Assembly: GCA_013339765.2 (NCBI GenBank)
Contig: CM023453.1
Span: forward strand, 29,969,968 to 30,033,967
Origin: Haemaphysalis longicornis
Lineage: Eukaryota > Arthropoda > Arachnida > Ixodida > Ixodidae
Length of the DNA: 64,000 nucleotides
Direction: 5' to 3'
Position 1 is the first letter of the stretch, and every line of letters starts with the position of its first letter. The notes under the pieces were generated by a model. That model saw only the letters and a list, made by a program, of their open reading frames with translations, made no database searches and was not told where the DNA came from. The position numbers and the translations under genes were made by a program. This document shows positions 57,301 to 64,000 of the stretch, in pieces.

Positions 57301-60300
57301 TTTCCGCGTGAATGAAATTCTACCACATCATCCGCTCAGCAGCATTTGACTATGCATTTCATGTTTTGTACCAAACAGCATGCTTTTTTTGCATGCTGAA
57401 CTTCCAAGTTAAAACTGGCCGTATGAAAAAGAACAAGTCATGTTGGTAAATGGATGTAATTTTAGCTTTAGCGCCAGGACTGCTGGCGCCATCTTTCGCC
57501 GGCAGCACGCGGACTCAGGCGCACCTGAAATACTTTTCTGCATACTTCACAGGAATACACGCAAACAGGCTTCAGTCCCTTCAGCAGCTGCTGCTTCACG
57601 CATTACTAGCTTGTTGTCATGGGTATTCTTCCCTCTATGCTCCCTCCTGCTTTATCAACTGGATTGGAAGCAGTATTGGATGCTTGTGGCTTGCGGGAAC
57701 ACAACTGCGGATATTTTAACACGAAACTGACAAAGTGTTAAGGGGTCCTTTTAAAAAGAGAACAAAGGAATAAATGATGCGAGATCCGGTTTACAGACAT
57801 TATTTTTTTTTTGTCTCCACAACTCCTTAAATTCCCTATTCAATTAAAGATTCACTTCGTCCCTTTTGGCGAAAATTGCAGCCGGAAATTCCCCGCACGG
57901 AACATCACTGCTCGTCGCTGTGTTACTATACGTGTCTAGGCGAGGGTTTAACGGCTGCTTAGCCGGCGCTTGGTCGCTCAGTTTTGCCTTGGGTGGCTCA
58001 CCGGCTGCGCCGCCTGTGCGTACGCTTCAACGCAAGCGACAGCCGTAATCCAGTCACCCAACAACGCAAATACAATCAACAACTATGTACACTTTTCGCA
58101 AAACCTAGCCAAACAGACCTTTCGCTCTCGATAATTAGGTTTACAAGTGTTAAACTTGATCGCTTTTTGTTCCCACAGAAAAAAAAATGAATCTGAAGAC
58201 CCGCGCTCACTGCTCACTTGTATGCGGCTGCCATCAGACATGTGGTTCAAGCTGTTAGCTGTTATCAGTTTGGCAGTGTCTGTAGATATGTGTGTTTTTG
58301 GTGAGCGCCGGCCTCCAATCAACGTCAGCCATGTTTATTTAACACCGCCTCACGCGTGGTTGCTTTGCCCCAAAACACCTTTCCCTGCCCCTAGCTGCTC
58401 GCACGCGCGCGGAGTGAAAACCCCGCAGGCTTCCGTAACCATCACATACTAGGATTAGCGCACACGCGTACGTAGACCAGTAGCCAACATTTTCCACAAA
58501 GCCTAGGGCGAGCAGCGTTGCCGTGCAGCTTCCTGCACCAAAAAAAAATATTTGCTCAGCTCGCAGCTTTCAGCGGCTCTGCTTCTTATTTTGCAGACTG
58601 CTCGCAGCGGCCCAGGTGAGCCTCGTTAACTTGTAACCTATAATAACGGCGTCACATGTAAAATAAGCTATCGTTGATCTGTTGTGCAGATATTCCGATT
58701 GATGCAAACAGCATCAAATAGATCTGGATTTGTCGAACAGGTGTTGAGCTGGTCCTTTTCACCTTGAAGATGCTGAGGAAGTCCGGCCCGCTATCCGCGG
58801 AGACGGCCAGGTTGAGGAGCGCGAGTCCGTCGAGGCCCGTTCGCTGCAGCCAGCCGAGCGCGAGCGTGGCGGCCCGGGTCCCTCGCGACCAATCCGTGAA
58901 GAGGTCGCGGTACGTGTCGGTCACCCGGGCCTCCCACAGGGACACCAGGAAGCGGCTACCGCCATCTTCCAGCTCCCGACGCTGGTTGATGAACCGCTGG
59001 AGCACTGCGCGGCGCCCACGCACCAACAGTATCTAATTGCGCTCCATTAACAACGTCCGCAGTAAGGGTCGAAGAATGGGGCTATATTCCTGGAATTATC
59101 GTAAGCGCAAAAAAAATGTGCGTATTGCACGTCGAAGCTACACCTGCAATATGAGACGCACCATAGTCGAAAACTCCAAATTACTTCCAGTCCCGTGGAG
59201 TTTTTTAACGTGTGCTGAAATCTTTACACTGACTCTCTAGTCGAACTTTTTCGAGCTGATATGTCTTGTTTAGTCGAGTACTAACTTGCCATACAACGTA
59301 CTATTCTTTTGCAACTGGCGATAGTTCTTTTACATTACATTTTCCTTTCTGGCTGTCCTGCAAACGACAATTTGATCGTCTTTTAGCCCCTATACGGCCT
59401 TGCAGTTTGCTTTCTGTGGGCTAACTTTAAACCATAAGGCTTAGGCAGGGGACATATCTCCCTCATTGTGATGGATGCATTCACATTACAACAAAACGCG
59501 CCAAATCTCTTGTTCATTTACACTGATCACAGAAGTCCTACCATTTTTTCTATAGGCTGTATTCACTGGCAAGGCACGCATGCAGGCAGCCATGTGAGTG
59601 CGCTGTCACTGGTTAAGTCGGGCTCCGTGGGGTGGCGGTAGTTGTCCGTACTAAGCACATGATGTGTGTTGGACGTTCCAAACTCTACCCCACCGAACGC
59701 AAATAATGCCTCAAACATTGAGTGCGACCAGTAACATCTCTGTTGACACCACCGTTGAGAATCGGGTTGAAACGGAGCAGACGACGCACGCCGGTGTTTT
59801 TTTTTTTCTTTTTTTTCCTGCGGCGTGCGGGAGCAGGGGCACAAGCCGCGCCATGTCCGTGGCTATTCGGTCATGTCCGTGGCCGTTTCCAGTGTTGCCA
59901 AGCGAAAAAACTGGCGGCTAAACTTTTTAGCGAATACCACCCATCTTTCCTAGCACAGGCATTCGTAAGCCTAAAAGTAAATACCACTACATAGTAAATT
60001 GTTGCACAAATTTTTCTTTTTGGTAAGGAATTTCTCTTCCACGCACATCTCTAAAGACATTTCCGATTTAATTTATTCCTCAGTTTATTCGTATCTCTCT
60101 GCTTTGCCTCTTGGTTATTTTGACCGTATTTGCTCCTACCCTGTTCTCGGCATATTTCTTCGCTGCGTTCCAGTCTTCTTTCGCCATGGTGTGTCCACGC
60201 TTTTCATAGAGTATACCTAGACAGTTTAGCTGTCAACTTACGTGCACCCACAGTTTCAAACATGTTGTCAATACATATTTTACTCTGAGCTTTACGAATT

Positions 60301-60328
60301 AAAGTTAAATGGCAAAATGATTGCATCT

Positions 60329-60364
<36 letters not shown>

Positions 60365-60544
60365 GAGCGGGTGTGTGCTCACCAGCGCGCCCCTGCTCGG
60401 CTGAGTTCGGTCGGATGAGCTGCGCCTGCAGGTCGATTACGGCATTCATAAAAACCAGGTGGGTGCACAGCTGTGCGGGGAAGTCTCCCTCGAAGGAGTC
60501 AGCGAACAGGCACATCAGGACACGGCCGCTGGCGTTGCGTTCCG
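45192..60544 (-). CDS. GH18 chitinase-like pseudoenzyme, gene model of 7 exons, both ends incomplete
   Basis: Exons in transcript order: 60544-60383, 59004-58763, 56534-56419, 53721-53604, 47601-about 47525, 46808-46677, 45314-45192; about 320 residues, the size of one GH18 TIM barrel. Landmarks: a beta-1 region with LCTHLVF (family consensus LCTHLIYAF); FLVSLWE for beta-2; LQRTGLDGLALLNL where active chitinases have FDGLDLDWE; FVNFTVFETHD for the beta-5/6 YxNxMTYDxH region; and CVALYHADLEDYGGVC at the end, like GVMVWSLDxDDFxGxC. The exons join in consistent phases. All acidic catalytic residues are replaced, so no hydrolysis is expected; binding of chitin or another sugar, as in chitolectins, is possible but unproven. 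Secretion is inferred from paired Cys and family habit; the signal-peptide exon and 3' end were not found. It converges on cut. Confidence 0.75.
46200..46365 (+). mobile_element. Possible 3' end of a non-LTR retrotransposon
   Basis: An open frame ending HSGLGTPPTMDD and stop is followed closely by caatgggagcaataaacgtt and a T/CTCC-rich run, the layout of tick non-LTR element 3' ends. No reverse transcriptase motif is present, so this is weak. Confidence 0.3.
46677..46808 (-). CDS. GH18-like gene exon with probable GC donor
   Basis: A 132-bp exon, acceptor accgttgcag, encoding HCREKRLVHYAEAAIGNYAE, VPAGTQLQSARLEAFDTVTT and LRKK. AFDTVTTLRKK corresponds to the SYDDxxSxxxK segment that precedes the last GH18 strand. 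To join in phase with the next exon it must end after AAGAAG, where the intron starts gcgagt: a GC donor with otherwise good consensus. Confidence 0.65.
47037..47148. repeat. (CA)n-rich imperfect microsatellite
   Basis: Alternating CACA, CGCA, ATGCA and CACGC motifs, a purine-pyrimidine alternation able to adopt Z-DNA. It lies in an intron of the GH18-like gene. Confidence 0.85.
47525..47601 (-). CDS. GH18-like gene exon (probable, boundaries uncertain)
   Basis: The open frame reads VVEALSTLYGGRARNAEMLA and VVPSLKFLRER before a TAA near 47487. It has the helix-then-strand layout of the GH18 segment usually containing LVLGLPFYGRSF, and it starts in phase 0 as required. The acceptor (accactgag) is poor and no strong GT donor is present: CTCAA|gtttct (end 47525) would need the next exon to begin at 46791 instead of 46808. 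Coding assignment is likely; exact ends are not. Confidence 0.5.
47990..48040 (-). repeat. Fifth, detached copy of the 48.6-48.9 kb repeat unit
   Basis: tgtagagcgtacttttctgt followed by aaagaatgtaagtaaaagtg matches the tandem units 600 bases downstream. On the minus strand the frame after the AG is open for about 45 codons (KSTLYRRNVQSSF...). Confidence 0.5.
48600..48900 (-). repeat. Tandem imperfect repeat, about 80-bp units, each with an acceptor-like site
   Basis: Four units with core (+ strand) agcgtgcttttctgtaagna followed by ttgtaagtacaagtgaggaa. On the minus strand each gives a pyrimidine-rich tract ending in acag or ccag followed by AAAAGCACGCTCTA-like sequence; the AG junctions are at 48621, 48698, 48783 and 48863. 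A fifth copy is at 47990-48040 (AG at 48006). Confidence 0.6.
50410..50480 (-). mobile_element. tRNA-like SINE head
   Basis: The minus strand has ggtggctgaatcgatgaaat (box A-like) and, 25 bases on, gcaggttcgggtcctgc (box B-like stem-loop). The anticodon arm and acceptor stem do not pair, so it is not a tRNA gene. Confidence 0.4.
50807..50979. mobile_element. pogo/Tigger-like MITE, TA TSD, second copy
   Basis: A 173-bp element with ends CAGCAAACCCTCGCTATACC and, on the other strand, CAGTAGACACTCGTTTTAAT, flanked by TA at 50805-50806 and 50980-50981. Internal sequence (tgcactgcagtggggaccac) parallels the 14227 copy (tacactgctgtgcggaccat). Confidence 0.65.
51507..52114 (+). mobile_element. Solo LTR, same family as 43460-44147, opposite strand, 4-bp TSD (GCAC)
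   Basis: A 608-bp element with ends TGTTACTG...GTGACA, flanked by GCAC at 51503-51506 and 52115-52118. It shares with the other LTR the order: TGTTAC start, CTCTCCCCCTCTCTCAGACTC-like block, ctcacgaactcgggaaagag, gccgtgtgcac, a TATA motif (gtgtataaaac, 51848-51858), gccttcggcttctt, and ggaggcgacggagc near the 3' end. It lies inside the large GH18 intron, antisense to that gene. Confidence 0.75.
52382..52600 (-). pseudogene. Tigger/pogo transposase fragment (CENP-B-like helix-turn-helix)
   Basis: An open stretch reads LKKRVAGFVTKQRNHLKAAD, VELIRLKTSDISRQMGIP and RAKFKASQVGV. This is the layout of the CENP-B N-terminal HTH of Tigger transposases (KALEIA...GI...FKAS...W), ending prematurely where Trp would follow. 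A sequence resembling tick Tigger termini (accgtatttactcgattgta) lies at 52185. No DDE domain is present. Confidence 0.5.
53460..53530 (-). mobile_element. tRNA-like SINE head, second
   Basis: The minus strand reads ttgtgggttcaagtccacct, a box B with pairing T-arm, after tctggaagcatttaaaacg. There is no complete cloverleaf. Confidence 0.35.
53604..53721 (-). CDS. GH18-like gene exon (FVNFTVFETHD)
   Basis: A 118-bp exon, acceptor tttccattttcag, donor ACGATC|gtaagc, phase 2-0. It encodes FVNFTVFETHDPRPVSCKVF and VPNAYQKRADDLDAPGNTI. The first part matches the GH18 strand that normally carries MTYDFHG; here F-E-T-H-D replaces Y-D-x-H. Confidence 0.75.
54430..54513 (-). repeat. CRE-containing dispersed repeat, copy 3 (inverted)
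   Basis: On the minus strand, ccacttccgtgacggatatg, acgtgag, gtgtacccggga and gtaaaacactttcgatg follow the block order of the copies at 5.6 and 5.8 kb. It lies in an intron of the GH18-like gene. Confidence 0.55.
56419..56534 (-). CDS. GH18-like gene exon (strand with VFGFYLAGIP)
   Basis: A 116-bp exon, acceptor ttccgtgcag, donor GCCAA|gtacga, phase 0-2. It encodes VLRTVMGRDVTLVFGFYLAG, IPEGKEETRLVRTLHQIAK. It was located because the flanking exons required a phase 0-2 exon between them, and it fits exactly. It corresponds to the barrel strand after the catalytic motif in GH18 proteins. Confidence 0.7.
58763..59004 (-). CDS. GH18-like gene exon (beta-2 to beta-4, dead active site)
   Basis: A 242-bp exon, donor TTCAAG|gtgaaa, phase 1-0. 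The acceptor gccgcgcag at 59005 is weak (few pyrimidines) but gives the right phase; the frame stays open to 59026, so the true start could be slightly upstream. It encodes VLQRFINQRREL, FLVSLWEARVTDTYRDLFTD and then GWLQRTGLDGLALLNLAV. In the family pattern DGxDxDxE the tick has DGLALLNL: both Asp and the proton-donor Glu are lost. Confidence 0.75.
59186..59240 (-). mobile_element. SINE body fragment
   Basis: The + strand gtggagttttttaacgtgtg followed by ctgaaatctttacac matches the body block around ctttaacgtgcgccgaaatc of the SINE at 41559-41751. It is short and diverged. Confidence 0.35.
60331..60360. repeat. (AG)n microsatellite beside a GH18 exon
   Basis: Fifteen AG units. On the gene's sense strand this is (CT)n, about 17 bases inside the intron from the donor of the 60383-60544 exon. 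Confidence 0.9.
60383..60544 (-). CDS. GH18-like gene, first recognised exon (beta-1)
   Basis: A 162-bp exon, acceptor tgccccttctcag, donor GCTG|gtgagc, phase 1-1. It encodes RVLMCLFADSFEGDFPAQLC, THLVFMNAVIDLQAQLI and a linker. Cys and LCTH spacing matches the start of the GH18 barrel. On the sense strand (ACTC)n lies 20 bases before the acceptor and (CT)n follows shortly after the donor. Confidence 0.72.
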
Positions 60545-60563
60545 CTGAGAAGGGGCACAAAAC

Positions 60564-60682
60564 GAGTGAGTGAGTGAGTGAGTGAGTGAGTGAGTGAGTG
60601 AGTGAGTGAGTGAGTGAGTGAGTGAGTGTGAGTGAGTGAGGAGTGAGTGAGTGAGTGAGTGAGTGAGTGAGTGAGTGAGTGA
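60564..60682. repeat. (GAGT)n tetranucleotide microsatellite beside a GH18 exon
   Basis: About 29 GAGT units with two interruptions. On the sense strand it is (ACTC)n ending 20 bases before the acceptor of the 60383-60544 exon. Confidence 0.95.
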
Positions 60683-63600
60683 CATGATGCCCCTTTATTT
60701 CATGTAACCCTTCCGCGCTACTCGTAATAATGTCGACATTATAGGCGCTTCGCACGTGACTGCTAGCATGCACATTAACCCTGTCAGCCGTATTAACGTC
60801 AATTTAGAACTCTTGTTTTAAATAGATAAACCATAAATTTGTTAGCGCAAAAATTCAGAAGAAACATGGTTAACAGCACTCTTTTTATAAATTGGGGTCA
60901 ACTATTCGCAGCAAAAAATAAAGACGATGGTGGGCACACAGCTCTCCAAATTGGACTAGCGGTTTAGAAGGAGCGTTCAAGGTGGAGTAAGGGGGATGTT
61001 AAATCCAAGTGGGTGTCCAACTTTTGTTTACAGCCTTCAAAATAATGTAAATATACCTCTTAATGCCAACTGCACTCAAAATGGCAACCTCCGGAAAACG
61101 TTGTTTCCGTATAGTCTGCCAAAAGTACAGCGAGATACTAAAGGCTATATCGGACCTCAATGCAGTCTGAAGAATCGTCATCGTCGGCAGCCGCCACCTT
61201 GGCAGTAGCGAAAGATGGCCACCCCCGTAGACACACGTACAGCACCAAAACTCGATAACATTACTCGCAGCGCAAAACCAGATGGAGCAGTCAGCACACT
61301 AAACTTTTTTACACCCTTTTAGCCAGAAAGGGTGTAGCATAAGTGGAAAAAGGGTGTTGGGAGGCCTTTACACCCTTTTTTGGATCTCAACCTCTTTTTT
61401 GTGTGAAAAAAAAGGGTGTTGATCAACTTCAACACCCTTGGTTTTTCTTTGGGTGTTGAAAGGTTGTGGAAAGGTGTTAAGCTGTTCATTGAATAAGGCC
61501 ATGCTTGGATGCATAATAGCACTGTAAAGAACAAGACATCCCCTCATTTACTTCTCTACTCGCAAGAAATTTTCAAACGCAAAAAAAGAAATAATTCCTC
61601 CTATGCAATGATCGCTCGTTTCCATATGTGGTGCACCTCATGCCCCAAGTTTAGATTTGGCACGTGAAACACCAAATTGAACCTTCAAAATTAAAAAAAA
61701 AGCTGTGTGGCGAAAAGGGTGTTTACCCATTGCAACACGCTTGGCTTTCTGTAGGGTGTTGAAACGGCGTGAGGTGTTCAGTTGCAAAAAAAGAACAGCG
61801 GAGCTGGGGGTCGACCTAGTTTCTTCCGGTTTTGCTAAGGTTTGTAAGGTTTGCTAAGCTTTGCAATGTTGTTGCTATGCTAGGATGACCGCTGAGGGGA
61901 GAAGCTAAGTTAAAGCGGATTTTGCAAGGCTGTTCCAGTGTTCCAGCCGAGGCTGTTCCAGCCAGGAGGACCGGTAGAGCTCTGCTGGGCGGGCTTCTCG
62001 TAAAAGTGCGGCAAAGGCGAAGCGTTGCGCGCAGGTTTGCTCCGTCGGACCGGCCGCGTGCCGCCGCGGCTGGACCGGCTGGACCGGCTGCAACGTCACT
62101 TCCGCCTGGCCGCAATGGCCACGCTCTTCTCAATTTCGCTTTCAAAATCTCCGGTTTTTGATAATCATTTGCACCGCGGTTACGCGTATTTCACCTGTCA
62201 TATATACCACCGCGCAGAGTGGTCTTCGCCAGAGTGGTAAGCATTGGCCAATGCGCTATGTTTTGTTGTCGATGGTTAGTTAGGAGCTGCTTCGCTAAAA
62301 TAGGCACCGTACGCCGGCTTTTTCTCTAAACGGTCCATTGGATGTTTTTGCATTAAAAAATTGAGAGTCGTTTCACTATGGTGAATGCGAGTGGTATAGC
62401 GCTCGGACTGGAAGAGCGTGCTTGGTCATTCTTCGTTATCTATTGACCAGTTTAACCACCATTTCGGGATCAGCGGACGTACGTTGACCTCGGCGTCGTT
62501 TACGCTGTTCTTCAGTCAGACAAAACCAACGCTAGGAGTGACATCAATACCAGTATTTGGCCCCTCCATTCTCTGAAACGTACTGTGGGAGAATAAAAAT
62601 GATGTAGGTCAGACGCTGAATAAACGAAATGAGATAAGCCCCCGTAAGCCAGAACCCACCTACATTTTCGCTAACCTCCTCTCTGTACTTACGGCCTCTG
62701 AAGTAAAACGTTCGCAGAAACCTATTCGTAGGTCATTCTCCAAAACTGGTCGTTTACTCAAGTCCTCTGTGCATCCTGAGCAGCTACCCCACTCTCCACA
62801 GGAGCATACAGCGGCCGCAGTGAATGGCGTGCCCAACCCCTCTAGGCGTTTCCTAGCAACGCGTTGTATTGCTCGTGCGCCATTCTTTCTCTCTGTAAAC
62901 TTGACTGACAGACTTCACACTCCGGCGAAACGGCATACGTGAGTTTACGAGGTGGAGCACCTAGCGTTGTCGCGCTAGTAACATTGTAAACATCACCACA
63001 TCGATAAGCTCTGGCATGAGAGCGTGCTTTCCGTCCCCTTGCGGCCAATCGTGAACGCTGCACCTCCAATGCACTTGTTAACGAGATGTAGCTGAAATCC
63101 GTTGACACACAAATCACTCGGAGGAACAACACACGCTGTGGTTGGGAGGAATTCATTGTCTGGAAGTCTTGCGTACTTATGTAAGTTTCTGTAATGTCAG
63201 GCGCGCTTTGCTATGGCCCCATTTTGGTCGGCTGGGGTGAAACAAGTTATCCGTAGCCTTTTTTTTTTTTTGCGACTGTACAGAAAGCTTCATTCCAAAT
63301 GAAGACTCTTTATGAGGTCGTACCTATGAGACTCTTTAAGAGGTCGTACCTGATGAGGTGAATGCGCAGTTTGGGAAGCATCTCCCGCTCTGTTCACGGT
63401 GTCAGCGTCAGCTCCGAGGTCGGGGGTAGCTGCGGATATGACCACTGAGATCAAAGACGAATACGCTTTGACAATCTGCATCAATACGAATTTAAAAGAA
63501 GATACCGTGATATCAAAGACGGATTTCGTGAATTTGGTTTTATTGGATGTGTGCGCAGAGGCGGGTCAAAGCCGAGCGCTTAGAGCGGGCGTGTTATCGC

Positions 63601-64000
63601 CCCCTCAAACCCACCTTCAACTAGCAGTGTTGACATAAGCCCTCTGTAACGTGAGAAACCACAGTTTCCGGCCAATGCGTTAAGAAATCTGTCCCTCCAT
63701 TCCACCCCAGCGCCCAGAAGGTGGGGATTTGAATGGAGCCTTGTGTGGGAATATTCAGAAATTCGCATACGAATTCAACATAAAATTTTAGGTAGAGCGT
63801 CTCATATCTGCCAAAATAACTTGATATTCCCGTGTTTTCAAACGCTGTAATCGATTACAGCTGAAAAATCACGCTCGTTTTGCGAGACGAAAACTTGAAG
63901 ACTCGTTATTCGTTCAAGAAGATTTAGTGACTGAGTCTTATGAGCTTTGTTGCCGGTAAGCATACCTTAACACGCCTACGCGTTACGCAGAGCTCATGTA
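60683..64000. other. Repeat-rich 5' flank of the GH18-like gene; no exon recognised
   Basis: Contains the ACACCC palindromes, a GC-rich repeat at 61816-62145 (gaccggctggaccggctg on +), and a probable interspersed repeat at 62840-63160. A signal-peptide exon for the GH18-like gene is expected upstream on the minus strand but none could be identified. Confidence 0.35.
61311..61440. repeat. ACACCC/GGGTGT palindromic repeat cluster
   Basis: Alternating inverted copies: acacccttttagccagaaag then ggtgt (61311-61335), aaaaagggtgtt (61347), tttacaccctttttt (61368), aaaagggtgtt (61408) and caacaccctt (61430). Related elements occur at 41112-41129 (aacaccttttggggtgtt), 32045-32200 and 61705-61770. Confidence 0.6.

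Noticed and set aside
45192..60544. M13 (neprilysin-like) metalloprotease identity for the minus-strand gene
   Set aside because: First considered because ticks have many; but no HExxH or CxxY motif appears and the LCTH start, the DGL motif position and the last-strand pattern fit GH18.

Overview
The window looks like nuclear DNA of a hard (ixodid) tick, probably a metastriate. The genes are intron-rich with GC-rich exons in an AT-richer, repeat-dense background. There are many (AG)n, (TG)n and (GAGT)n microsatellites, tRNA-derived SINEs resembling the tick family Ruka, pogo/Tigger-like MITEs with TA target-site duplications, and solo LTRs. The species is not determined, and no database search was possible.

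Two protein-coding genes can be supported, arranged tail to tail. On the + strand, 24604-34381 holds eleven exons of the homeobox transcription factor cut (ct; CUX1/CUX2 in vertebrates): the end of the N-terminal coiled coil, three CUT repeats (CR1, CR2, CR3), the cut-type homeodomain and the natural C-terminus. Every junction uses GT-AG and the reading phases agree, except that exon 7 needs a one-base frame correction. The 5' end of the gene lies upstream, either in this window unrecognised or outside it.

On the - strand, 45192-60544 holds seven exons of a secreted-type glycoside hydrolase family 18 (chitinase-like) domain. It spans strand beta-1 to the last strand, but the catalytic Asp and Glu residues of the DGxDxDxE motif are gone, so it reads as a chitinase-like pseudoenzyme. 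One of its introns appears to be GC-AG. The signal-peptide exon and the final 3' exon were not identified.

Layout: 1-23400 is upstream or intronic DNA without a recognisable gene but with SINE copies, a CRE-containing dispersed repeat, a pogo-like MITE and a long hairpin. A Pif1-helicase fragment lies at 23443-23745. 24604-34381 is cut. 34382-45191 is intergenic, possibly including a long cut 3' UTR, with a SINE bearing a 14-bp target-site duplication and a 688-bp solo LTR. 45192-60544 is the GH18-like gene, whose 6-kb central intron carries a second solo LTR, a MITE, a Tigger fragment and an unusual tandem repeat. 60545-64000 is repetitive flank. Cut acts in the nucleus and the GH18-like protein is presumably extracellular; nothing in the sequence suggests that they work together.
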